Of a stretch of 64,000 nt of DNA, positions 38,273-49,475 are shown in pieces; the first letter of the stretch is position 1; every line of letters starts with the position of its first letter. The stretch is from Mycobacterium persicum (GTDB taxonomy: Bacteria; Actinomycetota; Actinomycetes; Mycobacteriales; Mycobacteriaceae), in the NCBI RefSeq assembly GCF_002086675.1, contig NZ_MVIF01000002.1, positions 62,001-126,000 on the forward strand. Reading direction: 5' to 3'. The notes beneath the pieces were generated by a model. The model was given only the letters and a program-made list of their open reading frames with translations, did no database searches and was not told where the DNA came from. A program made the position numbers and the translations under genes.

Positions 38273-39754
38273 GTGAAGAGCAGCGTCGAGCATTTGAGCC
38301 CCACTCGGGTTCGCATCAATGTGGAGGTGCCCTTCGAAGAGCTCGAGCCCGATTTCCAGCGGGCCTACAAGGAGCTGGCAAAACAGGTTCGGCTGCCTGG
38401 GTTCCGGCCGGGCAAGGCGCCGATCCGGCTGCTCGAGGCGCGCTTCGGCCGCGAGGCGATGCTCGATCAGATCGTCAACGATGCTCTGCCCAGCCGGTAC
38501 GGACAGGCGCTGGCCGAGTCGGAAATCCAGCCACTGGGCCGGCCCGACATCGAGGTCACCCGGAAGGAATACGGCCAGGATCTGGCTTTCACCGCGGAGG
38601 TCGACGTCCGGCCCAAGATCACGCTGCCCGACGTGGGCCAGTTGGCGGTCTCGGTAAAGCCCATCGAGGTCAGCGACGACGACGTCGAGACTGAGCTGCA
38701 GTCCCTGCGCGTCCGCTTCGGCACGCTCAACCCGGTCGAGCGGCCGGTGGCGGTCGGCGACTTCGTCACGATCGACCTTTCGGCAACCGTCGACGGGGAG
38801 GAGGTGCCCAACGCCGCCGCCGAGGGACTGTCGCACGAAGTCGGCTCCGGTCGCCTGATCGCAGGGCTCGACGACGCGATCGTCGGCCTGTCCGTCGACG
38901 AGTCCCGGGTGTTCACCGCCACGCTGGCAGCCGGCGAACACGCCGGGCGCGACGCGGAGGTCACCGTCACCGTCAAGTCCGTCAAGGAGCGCGAGCTGCC
39001 CGACCCCGACGACGAGTTCGCCCAGTTGGCCAGCGAGTTCGACACCATCGAGGAGCTGCGGGCCAACCTGCGTGAGCAGGTGCTGCAGGCAAAGCGCGCC
39101 CAGCAGGCGGAGCAGATCCGCAACGCCACCATCGACATCCTGCTCGAGCAGGTCGACGTGCCGGTGCCGGAGTCCTATGTCCAGGCGCAGTACGACAGCG
39201 TCATCCACAGCGCACTGAGTGGCATCAACCACGACGAGGCCCGGTTCAACGAGCTGCTCGCCGAACAAGGCTCGTCGCGTGAGGCGTTCGATGCCGAGGC
39301 CCGCAGCGCATCGGAGAAGGATGTCAAGAGGCAGCTGCTGTTGGATGCCCTCGCCGATGAGCTGAAAGTCCAAGTGGGTCAGGAGGACCTCACCGAACGA
39401 CTGTTGACGACGTCGCGGCAGTACGGCGTCGAGCCGCAACAACTGTTCGCCTACCTTCAGGAGAACAACCAGCTGCCGTCGATGTTCGCCGACGTTCGGC
39501 GCGAGTTGGCGGTACGGGCCGTCGCCCGGGCCGCAACCGTCACCGATAGCGACGGCAACACGATCGACACCGGCGAGTTGTTCGGCACGAGTCCCGAGGC
39601 TTCGGAAGAGCCCGACGCGGGTGCCGAAGAGCCCGAGGCGGGAGCCGAGACCGCCGACGCCCCGGCCGAGGCTGCCGACGCCCCGGCCGAGACTGCCGAT
39701 GCCCCAGCCGTGACCGACGCGACCGATCCGCCCGGCCACGAACACAGCGCGTGA
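38273..39754 (+). CDS. tig: Trigger factor
   Basis: This 493-residue ribosome-associated chaperone and prolyl isomerase starts with GTG after a GAGGAG site. The order is: ribosome-binding domain with the GFRPGKAP signature (about residues 43-50); FKBP-like PPIase domain (about 155-240, [20 protein letters not shown]); and helical substrate-binding C-domain. The last 60 residues are an acidic, low-complexity tail with repeated ADAPAE units, longer than in M. tuberculosis (466 residues). It handles nascent chains ahead of the Clp protease genes that follow. Confidence 0.96.
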   Translation: MKSSVEHLSPTRVRINVEVPFEELEPDFQRAYKELAKQVRLPGFRPGKAPIRLLEARFGREAMLDQIVNDALPSRYGQALAESEIQPLGRPDIEVTRKEYGQDLAFTAEVDVRPKITLPDVGQLAVSVKPIEVSDDDVETELQSLRVRFGTLNPVERPVAVGDFVTIDLSATVDGEEVPNAAAEGLSHEVGSGRLIAGLDDAIVGLSVDESRVFTATLAAGEHAGRDAEVTVTVKSVKERELPDPDDEFAQLASEFDTIEELRANLREQVLQAKRAQQAEQIRNATIDILLEQVDVPVPESYVQAQYDSVIHSALSGINHDEARFNELLAEQGSSREAFDAEARSASEKDVKRQLLLDALADELKVQVGQEDLTERLLTTSRQYGVEPQQLFAYLQENNQLPSMFADVRRELAVRAVARAATVTDSDGNTIDTGELFGTSPEASEEPDAGAEEPEAGAETADAPAEAADAPAETADAPAVTDATDPPGHEHSA

Positions 39755-39765
39755 CGCTGTGAGCG
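39755..39765 (+). promoter_or_regulatory. ClgR-like operator upstream of clpP1P2
   Basis: CGC-TGTGA-GCG matches the CGC-N5-GCG core of actinobacterial ClgR sites and is followed by AAC, as in the consensus flank. It begins directly after the tig stop codon and lies about 60 bp upstream of the candidate -10 element, the place expected for an activator. ClgR is known to activate clpP genes in mycobacteria; binding here is inferred from the motif. Confidence 0.55.
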
Positions 39766-39816
39766 AACGCGCCCATTTCAGGGGTGCGGGAGCGCCACAC
39801 AGCCAGTGCGGTTGGT

Positions 39817-39822
39817 TAGGGT
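39817..39822 (+). promoter_or_regulatory. Candidate -10 element for clpP1P2
   Basis: TAGGGT fits TANNNT and would start transcription about 30 bases before clpP1. No clear -35 is visible, as expected for an activator-dependent promoter. Confidence 0.4.
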
Positions 39823-39859
39823 CGGTTCATACGGAACTCAAGAAAGCAGGTGTCCCACT

Positions 39860-40468
39860 GTGAGCCAAGTGACTGGCATGCGTTCAAACTCGCAGGGCCT
39901 TTCCCTCACGGACTCGGTATATGAGCGTTTACTCTCCGAGCGCATCATCTTCCTGGGTTCAGAGGTGAACGACGACGTGGCCAATCGGCTGTGTGCGCAG
40001 ATTCTGCTGCTCGCGGCGGAGGACCCCACCAAGGACATCTCGCTGTATATCAACTCCCCGGGCGGATCGATCAGCGCCGGCATGGCGATCTACGACACCA
40101 TGACCTTGGCGCCCTGCGACATCGCCACCTACGCGATGGGGATGGCCGCCTCCATGGGCGAGTTCCTGCTGGCCGCGGGCACCAAGGGCAAGCGTTACGC
40201 GCTGCCGCACGCTCGCATCCTCATGCACCAGCCGCTGGGCGGCGTCACCGGCAGCGCGGCTGACATCGCAATCCAGGCCGAGCAGTTCGCGGTCATCAAG
40301 AAGGAGATGTTCCGGCTCAATGCCGAATTCACCGGCCAGCCGATCGAGCGCATCGAGGCGGACTCGGATCGCGATCGCTGGTTCACCGCCCCCGAAGCCC
40401 TGGAATACGGTTTCGTCGACCACATCATCACCCGCGCCGCAAGCGTCACCAATGGAGAAATGCAATGA
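39860..40468 (+). CDS. clpP1: ATP-dependent Clp protease proteolytic subunit 1
   Basis: This 202-residue serine protease starts at GTG 39860 ([10 protein letters not shown]), matching the M. tuberculosis ClpP1 N-terminus; a longer frame upstream lacks family sequence. Ser98 (AASMGEF) and His123 (ILMHQP) of the triad are in the standard positions. In mycobacteria ClpP1 and ClpP2 form two unlike heptamer rings that are active only together with ClpX or ClpC1. The stop overlaps clpP2 (ATGA). Confidence 0.97.
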   Translation: MSQVTGMRSNSQGLSLTDSVYERLLSERIIFLGSEVNDDVANRLCAQILLLAAEDPTKDISLYINSPGGSISAGMAIYDTMTLAPCDIATYAMGMAASMGEFLLAAGTKGKRYALPHARILMHQPLGGVTGSAADIAIQAEQFAVIKKEMFRLNAEFTGQPIERIEADSDRDRWFTAPEALEYGFVDHIITRAASVTNGEMQ

Positions 40469-41100
40469 ATCCTCAGAGCCAGCCCCAGGCGCGATACATC
40501 CTGCCGTCGTTCATCGAGCACTCCAGCTTCGGTGTCAAGGAGTCCAACCCCTACAACAAGCTGTTTGAGGAGCGCATCATCTTCCTTGGTGTCCAGGTCG
40601 ACGACGCATCGGCCAACGACATCATGGCGCAGCTGCTCGTGCTCGAGTCGCTGGACCCCGACCGCGATATCACCATGTACATCAATTCGCCCGGCGGTGG
40701 GTTCACCTCTCTGATGGCGATCTACGACACCATGCAGTACGTGCGGGCCGATATCCAGACGGTGTGTCTCGGTCAGGCCGCCTCGGCGGCGGCTGTGCTG
40801 TTGGCTGCCGGGACGCCGGGTAAGCGGATGGCGCTGCCCAACGCGCGGGTGCTGATCCACCAGCCGTCATTGTCGGGGGTGATCCAGGGTCAGTTCTCCG
40901 ATCTGGAGATCCAGGCTGCCGAGATCGAGCGGATGCGCACGCTGATGGAGACCACGCTGGCGCGCCACACCGGCAAGGACGCCGCGGTGATCCGCAAGGA
41001 CACCGACCGGGACAAGATCCTGACCGCCGAAGAGGCCAAGGACTACGGCATCATCGACACCGTTCTGGAGTACCGGAAGCTGTCCGCGCAAAAGGCCTGA
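40465..41100 (+). CDS. clpP2: ATP-dependent Clp protease proteolytic subunit 2
   Basis: This 211-residue ClpP subunit has its ATG overlapping the clpP1 stop, as in M. tuberculosis. Catalytic Ser107 (GQAASAAA) and His132 (VLIHQPSL) are present; the N-terminal [13 protein letters not shown] segment is the ClpP2-type propeptide/loop. It is the second ring of the mixed ClpP1P2 peptidase and the face that docks ClpX. Translational coupling should keep the ring subunits balanced. It converges with mmuM, two bases apart. Confidence 0.97.
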   Translation: MNPQSQPQARYILPSFIEHSSFGVKESNPYNKLFEERIIFLGVQVDDASANDIMAQLLVLESLDPDRDITMYINSPGGGFTSLMAIYDTMQYVRADIQTVCLGQAASAAAVLLAAGTPGKRMALPNARVLIHQPSLSGVIQGQFSDLEIQAAEIERMRTLMETTLARHTGKDAAVIRKDTDRDKILTAEEAKDYGIIDTVLEYRKLSAQKA

Positions 41101-41102
41101 AC

Positions 41103-41996
41103 TTAGGCCTCAACGGCCAGTGCCCGCCGGAGCTCGGCAATGTCCGCCGGCCCCACCCGGCAGCATCCGCCGACGATGCGCGCTCCCGCGGCAACCCACT
41201 GCGCGGCGAGCTCACCAGAAAACCGCCGCGGGCCTACCCAAGAACGGTGCCGGCTGTCCCAATGCTCGCCGCTGTTGGGGTACACGATCACCGGCTTGCC
41301 CACGTCGGCGCACGTCACTGCCGCCAACACGTCTTCGGGAGCACAGCAATTGACGCCCACCGCGACGATCTCCGGAACGCCGGCGGCCACCGCGAACGCG
41401 GCGGCCAGCGGTTGCCCGGCTCGGGTTCGGGTTCCCTCGATCGTGTAGCTGAGCCACGCCGGCACCCCCACCTGGCGCACCAGGCTGACGAGTGCTTCGG
41501 CCTCGTCGACATCGGGGATGGTTTCCAGTGCCAGCACGTCCGCGCCGGCGGCGGCCAGCACCTCCAACCGGGGGCGATGCCACCGAGTTAGAGCCCGGAC
41601 GCTGAGTCCGTAGCGGCCTCGATATTCCGACCCATCGGCGAGTGCGGCGCCGTAGGGTCCGACCGAGGCGGCCACCAGAAGGCCGGCCGTGCCGGCCTCG
41701 TCCCGCGCGGTCGCGGCGAGTTCGACACTGCGGCGCAGCAACGCGACCGCGCCGTCTCGGCCGATCCCGTGCGCCGCGAATCCGTCGAACGACGCCTGGT
41801 AGCTGGCTGTCGTGGCGATTGTGGCGCCGGCGCGGAAGTACTCCGCATGCACCGCGGTGATCTCCTGTGGCGCGTCGGTCAGCAGCCGCGCTGACCACAA
41901 CCGGTCGGTGAGGTCGTGACCGCGGGCCTCGAGCTCGGTGGCCAGGCCGCCGTCGCTGATCACCACGGAATCAGCAGCCAACCGCACAAACGTCAC
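41103..41996 (-). CDS. mmuM: Homocysteine S-methyltransferase MmuM
   Basis: This protein of about 297 residues belongs to the homocysteine S-methyltransferase family (Rv2458-like). The N-terminus has SDGGLATELEARGHDL, the core LALETIPDVDEAEALV, and the zinc-binding cysteines lie in VGVNCCAP and IVGGCCR. It methylates homocysteine from S-methylmethionine to give methionine. The start is uncertain: GTG 41996 best matches the expected N-terminus; GTG 41987, ATG 42059 and ATG 42134 are also in frame. It is inserted on the minus strand between clpP2 and clpX, as in M. tuberculosis. Confidence 0.92.
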   Translation of the reverse strand: MTFVRLAADSVVISDGGLATELEARGHDLTDRLWSARLLTDAPQEITAVHAEYFRAGATIATTASYQASFDGFAAHGIGRDGAVALLRRSVELAATARDEAGTAGLLVAASVGPYGAALADGSEYRGRYGLSVRALTRWHRPRLEVLAAAGADVLALETIPDVDEAEALVSLVRQVGVPAWLSYTIEGTRTRAGQPLAAAFAVAAGVPEIVAVGVNCCAPEDVLAAVTCADVGKPVIVYPNSGEHWDSRHRSWVGPRRFSGELAAQWVAAGARIVGGCCRVGPADIAELRRALAVEA

Positions 41997-42280
41997 TGTA
42001 GGGTGGTCGCCTGGGGTGCGGGCCGCCACCGGATGCCGGTTGATGAGCAACGGTTGCATCACGACCGCGACACGCCAGAGACAACGATTGCGCGTCTCGA
42101 CGAGTGCCGCGCGCCGCTGGGCGATATGTTTCATTCAGACACGAGGCTATGAATACCAAGGAATATCAAAGACGCTATTCGGCGCCAACAGTCGCGGTGG
42201 GCCGCAGCAAGCGGGTAGCGTCGGGGAGTACACGCGGCACGGTAAGACGAACGGCGAACAGGAAGTAGGCCCTCACCATC

Positions 42281-43561
42281 ATGGCGCGCATAGGAGACGG
42301 CGGTGACCTGCTGAAGTGCTCGTTCTGCGGGAAGAGTCAAAAACAGGTCAAGAAGCTCATCGCCGGTCCCGGAGTGTACATCTGCGATGAGTGCATCGAC
42401 CTTTGCAACGAGATCATCGAAGAGGAACTCGCCGACGCCGACGATGTGAAACTCGATGAACTGCCCAAGCCCGTTGAGATCCGGGAATTCCTCGAGGGCT
42501 ACGTCATCGGACAGGACACCGCCAAACGGACCCTGGCCGTCGCGGTCTACAACCACTACAAGCGCATCCAGGCCGGCGAGAAGAGCCGAGACTCCCGGCA
42601 CGAGCCGGTCGAGCTGACCAAATCCAATATCTTGATGCTGGGACCGACCGGTTGCGGTAAGACCTATCTGGCCCAGACGCTGGCCAAGATGCTTAACGTG
42701 CCGTTCGCCATCGCCGACGCCACGGCCCTCACCGAGGCCGGTTATGTCGGTGAAGACGTCGAGAACATCCTGCTCAAACTGATCCAGGCAGCCGACTACG
42801 ACGTCAAGCGTGCCGAGACGGGCATCATCTACATCGACGAGGTCGACAAGATTGCCCGCAAGAGCGAGAACCCGTCGATTACCCGCGACGTCTCGGGAGA
42901 AGGCGTTCAGCAGGCCCTGCTGAAAATTCTCGAGGGCACCCAGGCATCGGTTCCCCCGCAGGGCGGCCGCAAGCATCCGCACCAAGAGTTCATCCAGATC
43001 GACACCACCAACGTGCTTTTCATCGTCGCGGGCGCATTCGCCGGGCTGGAGAAGATCATCTACGAGCGGGTGGGCAAGCGTGGCTTGGGCTTCGGCGCCG
43101 AAGTCCGGTCCAAGGCCGAGATCGACACCACCGACCACTTTGCCGAAGTGATGCCCGAGGACCTGATCAAGTTCGGTCTGATTCCCGAATTCATCGGCCG
43201 CCTGCCGGTGGTTGCCTCGGTCACCAACCTGGACAAGGAGTCGTTGGTCAAGATTTTGTCAGAGCCGAAGAACGCTTTGGTCAAGCAGTACACCCGGCTC
43301 TTCGAAATGGACGGGGTGGAGCTGGAGTTCACCGACGATGCGCTGGAAGCGATCGCGGACCAAGCGATCCACCGCGGCACCGGCGCTCGCGGCTTGCGGG
43401 CGATCATGGAAGAAGTTCTGCTGCCGGTCATGTATGACATCCCCAGCCGCGACGATGTCGCCAAAGTCGTGGTCACCAAGGAGACGGTGCAGGACAACGT
43501 GCTGCCGACGATCGTGCCGCGCAAGCCGTCCCGTTCCGAGCGCCGCGACAAGAGCGCCTAG
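42281..43561 (+). CDS. clpX: ATP-dependent Clp protease ATP-binding subunit ClpX
   Basis: This 426-residue AAA+ unfoldase is identical in length to M. tuberculosis ClpX. The N-terminal zinc domain uses C13, C16, C35 and C38. Walker A is GPTGCGKT (121-128), Walker [11 protein letters not shown], the ClpP-docking loop region is RGLGFGAEV, and sensor 2 is TGARGLRA. It unfolds tagged substrates and feeds them into ClpP1P2. The start ATG is 147 bp from the divergent mmuM frame's longest possible start. Confidence 0.97.
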   Translation: MARIGDGGDLLKCSFCGKSQKQVKKLIAGPGVYICDECIDLCNEIIEEELADADDVKLDELPKPVEIREFLEGYVIGQDTAKRTLAVAVYNHYKRIQAGEKSRDSRHEPVELTKSNILMLGPTGCGKTYLAQTLAKMLNVPFAIADATALTEAGYVGEDVENILLKLIQAADYDVKRAETGIIYIDEVDKIARKSENPSITRDVSGEGVQQALLKILEGTQASVPPQGGRKHPHQEFIQIDTTNVLFIVAGAFAGLEKIIYERVGKRGLGFGAEVRSKAEIDTTDHFAEVMPEDLIKFGLIPEFIGRLPVVASVTNLDKESLVKILSEPKNALVKQYTRLFEMDGVELEFTDDALEAIADQAIHRGTGARGLRAIMEEVLLPVMYDIPSRDDVAKVVVTKETVQDNVLPTIVPRKPSRSERRDKSA

Positions 43562-43587
43562 CGTCGGGAGGAGACGGGCTCCGACGC
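43561..43587 (+). terminator. Hairpin at the clpX stop codon
   Basis: GCGTCGGGAG pairs with CTCCGACGC, with one bulged G, around an eight-base loop. The stem begins at the last base of the clpX stop codon. There is no U-tract, so it may act as an intrinsic terminator of mycobacterial type or as a 3'-end stabiliser. Confidence 0.45.
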
Positions 43588-43932
43588 TACGAACCGAGCC
43601 CGTCGCGACCTAGCTCTGTACCCGCGCGTCGCCCAGCTGAGACACGATCGAGCGGTCTCAGGCGCAGCTGGTGAGAAAGTGACCAAGACCACAGTTTGGG
43701 CTGCCACCACAACCGTCCCCTCCCTGACGTCGGCTTTTAGTAAATCGACCGCACTCTGCCGAGGTTCGGTGACGGCTAAACGCGCAGGAACAAGTGTCAT
43801 ACTTGATACCGCCAGTGACACCAAAACGTGAGGTGGGGGAGCCATTCCGACGGCGTAACCTGAAACCGCACCGGAGTGCTTCTCCTGATTAGGGCCTGAT
43901 TAAAAGCCTGATTACGGACGGAAGGCGGAGAC
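43588..43932. other. Intergenic stretch between clpX and korA
   Basis: No gene is supported in these 345 bp. A CATACT hexamer at 43798-43803 could be a -10 element for korA, giving a leader of about 120 bases. The ribosome site before korA is GAAGGCGGAG. Confidence 0.45.
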
Positions 43933-45894
43933 GTGGATCCGAATGGCAGCGGAGCCGAGTCAGAGTCTCATGCCGTGGCGTCGCATGCCCGGCACGAGCG
44001 GCGGCGCCTGGAACATGTCGTCATCCGTTTCGCCGGCGACTCCGGCGACGGGATGCAGCTGACCGGCGACAGGTTCACTTCGGAAGCGGCCATCTTCGGC
44101 AACGACCTGGCCACCCAGCCGAACTATCCCGCCGAGATCCGGGCTCCGGCAGGCACCCTGCCCGGGGTGTCGTCATTTCAGATTCAGATTGCTGACTACG
44201 ACATCCTGACGGCCGGTGACCGGCCGGACGTGCTGGTCGCGATGAACCCGGCAGCGCTGAAGGCCAATCTCGGTGACCTGCCCCGCGGGGGGATGGTGAT
44301 TGCCAACTCTGACGAGTTCACCAAGCGCAACCTGATGAAGGTCGGATACGTCACCAATCCGCTGGAGTCCGATGAATTGGACGAGTACGTCGTGCATTCC
44401 GTGCCGATGACCGGGTTGACCCTGGCGGCAGTGGAAACCGTTGGCGCGTCGAAGAAAGACGGCCAGCGCGCCAAGAACATGTTCGCCTTGGGGTTGTTGT
44501 CGTGGATGTACGGCCGGCCGATACGGACCAGTGAAAACTTCATCAGAGAGAAGTTTGCGCGCAAGCCCGACATCGCCGAGATCAATGTGCTGGCCCTCAA
44601 GGCGGGGTGGAACTACGGCGAGACCACCGAGGCATTCGGCACCACGTACGAAGTTCCGGCGGCGGCCTTGCCGCCCGGCGAATACCGGCAAATTTCGGGA
44701 AATACCGCCTTGGCGTACGGGATCGTTGCAGCGGGCCAGCTCGCCCATGCTCCGGTGGTGCTGGGCAGCTATCCGATTACGCCGGCGTCCGACATCCTGC
44801 ACGAGCTGTCCAAACACAAGAACTTCAATGTCATCACCTTCCAGGCCGAAGACGAGATCGGTGGTATCTGTGCGGCCCTGGGTGCGGCGTACGGCGGTGC
44901 GATCGGTGTCACCAGCACGTCGGGGCCGGGTATTTCGCTGAAGTCCGAGGCACTAGGCCTTGGCGTGATGACCGAACTGCCATTGATCGTCATCGATGTG
45001 CAGCGAGGTGGGCCGTCGACCGGCCTGCCCACCAAGACCGAGCAGGCCGACCTGCTGCAGGCGTTGTATGGCCGCAACGGTGAGTCGCCGGTAGCGGTGC
45101 TCGCGCCGCGGTCGCCGGCCGACTGCTTTGAGGTCGCCGTCGAGGCGGTGCGGATCGCCCTTGCCTACCAGACCCCGGTGATCGTGTTGTCCGATGGGGC
45201 CATTGCCAACGGCTCCGAACCGTGGCGGATTCCCGACATCACCACCTTTGAGCCCATCGTGCATAAGTTCGCCAAACCCGACGAGCCCTTCCAGCCGTAC
45301 AACCGGGACCCCGAGACTCTGGCCCGTCAGTTCGCCGTTCCCGGCACTCCCGGTCTGGAGCACCGCATCGGCGGGCTGGAAGCGGCCAATGGCTCCGGTG
45401 CCATCTCCTACGAGCCGATGAATCACGACCTCATGGTTCGGATTCGCCAAGCTAAGATTGACGGAATCCGGGTTCCCGACCTCGAGGTCGACGACCCGAC
45501 GGGGGACGCCGAGCTGTTATTGATCGGCTGGGGCAGTTCTTACGGGCCGATCGGTGAGGCGTGCCGGCGGGCGCGGCGCAAGGGGATCAGGGTCGCTCAT
45601 GCCCACTTGCGGTACCTCAGCCCATTGCCGGCGAACTTAGGTGACGTGCTGCGACGTTATCCGCAGGTAGTGGCACCTGAGATGAACCTGGGCCAGTTGG
45701 CGCTGGTGCTACGCGGAAAGTATCTGGTCGACATTCAATCGGTCACCAAAGTTCAAGGATTGTCGTTCTTGGCCGACGAAATCGGCCGAGTTATCCGCGC
45801 GGCATTGGGCGGGACGCTGGCCGAGATTGAGCAAGACAAGACGATGGTCGCCAAATTGGGGGCGGCCCCCATTGGAGCGGGAGCTGTCGAATGA
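43933..45894 (+). CDS. korA: 2-oxoglutarate:ferredoxin oxidoreductase, fused gamma-alpha subunit
   Basis: This 653-residue protein (same length as Rv2455c) starts with GTG. Residues about 25-220 are the gamma-type domain (VVIRFAGDSGDGMQLTGD, GDRPDVLVAMNPAAL), and about 240-640 the alpha domain (GSYPITPASDILHEL, GVTSTSGPGISLKSE). With KorB it forms a thiamine- and Fe-S-dependent enzyme that converts 2-oxoglutarate and CoA to succinyl-CoA, passing electrons to ferredoxin, an alternative to the 2-oxoglutarate dehydrogenase route. korB follows after 68 bp. No cysteine cluster of ferredoxin type is seen in this subunit. Confidence 0.96.
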   Translation: MDPNGSGAESESHAVASHARHERRRLEHVVIRFAGDSGDGMQLTGDRFTSEAAIFGNDLATQPNYPAEIRAPAGTLPGVSSFQIQIADYDILTAGDRPDVLVAMNPAALKANLGDLPRGGMVIANSDEFTKRNLMKVGYVTNPLESDELDEYVVHSVPMTGLTLAAVETVGASKKDGQRAKNMFALGLLSWMYGRPIRTSENFIREKFARKPDIAEINVLALKAGWNYGETTEAFGTTYEVPAAALPPGEYRQISGNTALAYGIVAAGQLAHAPVVLGSYPITPASDILHELSKHKNFNVITFQAEDEIGGICAALGAAYGGAIGVTSTSGPGISLKSEALGLGVMTELPLIVIDVQRGGPSTGLPTKTEQADLLQALYGRNGESPVAVLAPRSPADCFEVAVEAVRIALAYQTPVIVLSDGAIANGSEPWRIPDITTFEPIVHKFAKPDEPFQPYNRDPETLARQFAVPGTPGLEHRIGGLEAANGSGAISYEPMNHDLMVRIRQAKIDGIRVPDLEVDDPTGDAELLLIGWGSSYGPIGEACRRARRKGIRVAHAHLRYLSPLPANLGDVLRRYPQVVAPEMNLGQLALVLRGKYLVDIQSVTKVQGLSFLADEIGRVIRAALGGTLAEIEQDKTMVAKLGAAPIGAGAVE

Positions 45895-45962
45895 CCGGCG
45901 CCGCGCCCCAGTGGTGCGCCGTCCGTCAGCGCGGGACCAGGCAATGAGAAGGAAGGGCGCTC

Positions 45963-47054
45963 ATGACTAGCGCGACCGGCGATCTGGCGGGCACAGACCT
46001 CGGTCTAACCCCGAGTTTGACCAAGAACTCGCGGGTGCCCATGACGAACGAACCGCAGAAGGCCAAGGATTACACCAGTGACCAGGAGGTCCGCTGGTGC
46101 CCGGGGTGCGGGGACTACGTCATCCTCAACACCATTCGCAACTTTCTGCCCGAACTCGGACTGCGCCGCGAGAACATCGTGTTCATCAGCGGCATCGGAT
46201 GTTCCAGCCGCTTCCCGTACTACCTCGAGACCTATGGATTCCACTCGATCCACGGCCGCGCGCCGGCGATCGCGACCGGGCTGGCGCTGGCCCGCGAGGA
46301 CCTGTCGGTGTGGGTGGTCACCGGAGACGGGGATGCGTTGTCGATCGGTGGTAACCACCTGATCCATGCGATGCGCCGCAACGTCAACATCACGGTCCTG
46401 CTGTTCAACAACCGGATCTACGGGCTGACCAAGGGGCAATACTCACCGACATCGGAAGTCGGCAAGATCACCAAGTCGACCCCGATGGGTTCGCTGGACA
46501 CTCCGTTCAACCCGGTCTCGTTGGCCTTGGGTGCCGAGGCGACGTTCGTCGGTCGCGCGCTGGATTCCGACCGCGCCGGGCTTTCCGAGGTGCTCCGCGC
46601 TGCCGCCCAGCACCGCGGTGCCGCGCTGGTCGAAATCCTGCAGGACTGCCCGATATTCAACGACGGCTCTTTCGACGCGCTGCGCAAGGAGGGGGCGGAA
46701 GAGCGGGTGATCAACGTCCGACATGGTGAACCGATCGTGTTCGGCGCCAATGGTGAATACTGCGTCGTGCGGTCTGGCTTCAGCCTCGACGTGGCCAAGA
46801 CCGCCGACGTGGCTGTCGAGGACATCGTGGTCCACGACGCGCACGCCGACGACGCGGCGTATGCGTTCGCGTTGTCACGGCTGTCCGATCAAAACCTCGA
46901 ACACACCGTGCTCGGAATCTTCCGCCACATCAGTAGGCCCACCTACGACGACGCGGCACGGTCTCAGGTCAGCGCCGCCCAGAGTGCGGTTCCGTCCGAC
47001 GCCACCGCGCTGCAAGCACTGCTCCGCGGGCGTGACACCTGGACTGTCGGCTGA
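45963..47054 (+). CDS. korB: 2-oxoglutarate:ferredoxin oxidoreductase beta subunit
   Basis: This 363-residue beta subunit (Rv2454c-like) carries the thiamine-diphosphate site [12 protein letters not shown] with the [16 protein letters not shown] end, and the iron-sulphur cysteine motif [11 protein letters not shown] near residue 45, with another Cys in GIGCSSR. The first 35 residues are a poorly conserved extension; a later ATG (46041, [10 protein letters not shown]) is a possible alternative start. It pairs with KorA. The mobA-like gene begins two bases after its stop, suggesting that all three are co-transcribed. Confidence 0.95.
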   Translation: MTSATGDLAGTDLGLTPSLTKNSRVPMTNEPQKAKDYTSDQEVRWCPGCGDYVILNTIRNFLPELGLRRENIVFISGIGCSSRFPYYLETYGFHSIHGRAPAIATGLALAREDLSVWVVTGDGDALSIGGNHLIHAMRRNVNITVLLFNNRIYGLTKGQYSPTSEVGKITKSTPMGSLDTPFNPVSLALGAEATFVGRALDSDRAGLSEVLRAAAQHRGAALVEILQDCPIFNDGSFDALRKEGAEERVINVRHGEPIVFGANGEYCVVRSGFSLDVAKTADVAVEDIVVHDAHADDAAYAFALSRLSDQNLEHTVLGIFRHISRPTYDDAARSQVSAAQSAVPSDATALQALLRGRDTWTVG

Positions 47055-47055
47055 C

Positions 47056-47661
47056 GTGGGCGAACCGGTGCCGGGCGCAGAGTCACTTGCCGGGGTCGTC
47101 CTGGCCGGCGGAGAGTCGCGGCGGATGGGTCGTGACAAAGCGACGCTACCGCTGCCAGGAGGGACCACAACGCTGGTCGAGCACGTGGTCGGTGTTGTCG
47201 GACAGCGCTGCGACCCGATATTCGTGATGGCGGCTCCTGGACAACCATTGCCGCCGTTGCCGGCTGACGTGCTGCGCGACGAAGTGCGGGGGCTCGGTCC
47301 ATTGCCGGCGACTGGGCGCGGACTGCGTGCGGCCGCCGCGGCCGGCGCGCGGCTTGCGTTCGTGTGCGCCGTCGACATGCCTTTGCTGACAGTCGAATTG
47401 ATCGATGATCTGGTGCGCCGTGCGGTGCAGACCAATGCCGAAGTGGTGCTGCCGTGGGACGGTCGCAGCCACTATTTGGCTGCGGTATACCGGACGGAGT
47501 TGGCCGATCGGGTTGATGCATGGGTTGCCGCCGGTGAGCGCAGGATGAGCGCCTTCGTCGATGCTTGCGACGCTCAACGGATCGTGATGTCGAATTCCCG
47601 GCCGCTGTCGAATGTCAATACCGCGGCCGACTTGCGCGTACCAGCACAGCCTCGGCGCTGA
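47056..47661 (+). CDS. mobA: MobA-like molybdenum cofactor guanylyltransferase
   Basis: This 201-residue nucleotidyltransferase has the length recalled for Rv2453c. It starts with GTG one base after the korB stop. The NTP-binding signature is [20 protein letters not shown] at about residues 13-32, and the metal-binding Asp is in [10 protein letters not shown]. It would attach GMP to molybdopterin to form the guanine dinucleotide cofactor. Close joining to korAB is conserved in mycobacteria though KorAB itself needs no molybdenum. The [13 protein letters not shown] segment departs from the usual GPL-GI loop, so activity should be tested. Confidence 0.88.
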   Translation: MGEPVPGAESLAGVVLAGGESRRMGRDKATLPLPGGTTTLVEHVVGVVGQRCDPIFVMAAPGQPLPPLPADVLRDEVRGLGPLPATGRGLRAAAAAGARLAFVCAVDMPLLTVELIDDLVRRAVQTNAEVVLPWDGRSHYLAAVYRTELADRVDAWVAAGERRMSAFVDACDAQRIVMSNSRPLSNVNTAADLRVPAQPRR

Positions 47662-49361
<1,700 letters not shown>

Positions 49362-49386
49362 CCACACCGCCAGGCGATATAGCCGA

Positions 49387-49424
49387 ACACCGGGTGCCGG
49401 GCCTTCGGGCCCGGCACCCGGTGT
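49387..49424 (+). terminator. Perfect 17-bp hairpin with UUCG loop after rpfE
   Basis: ACACCGGGTGCCGGGCC (49387-49403) pairs without mismatch with 49408-49424 around the tetraloop TTCG. It begins 25 bp after the rpfE stop. This is the strongest intrinsic-terminator-like structure in the window; it lacks a U-tract. Confidence 0.85.
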
Positions 49425-49475
49425 ATTCGGGGTCGCATGCGTGCTGGGTCGCGCACCGCGGGTAGCGTCTGGCCA

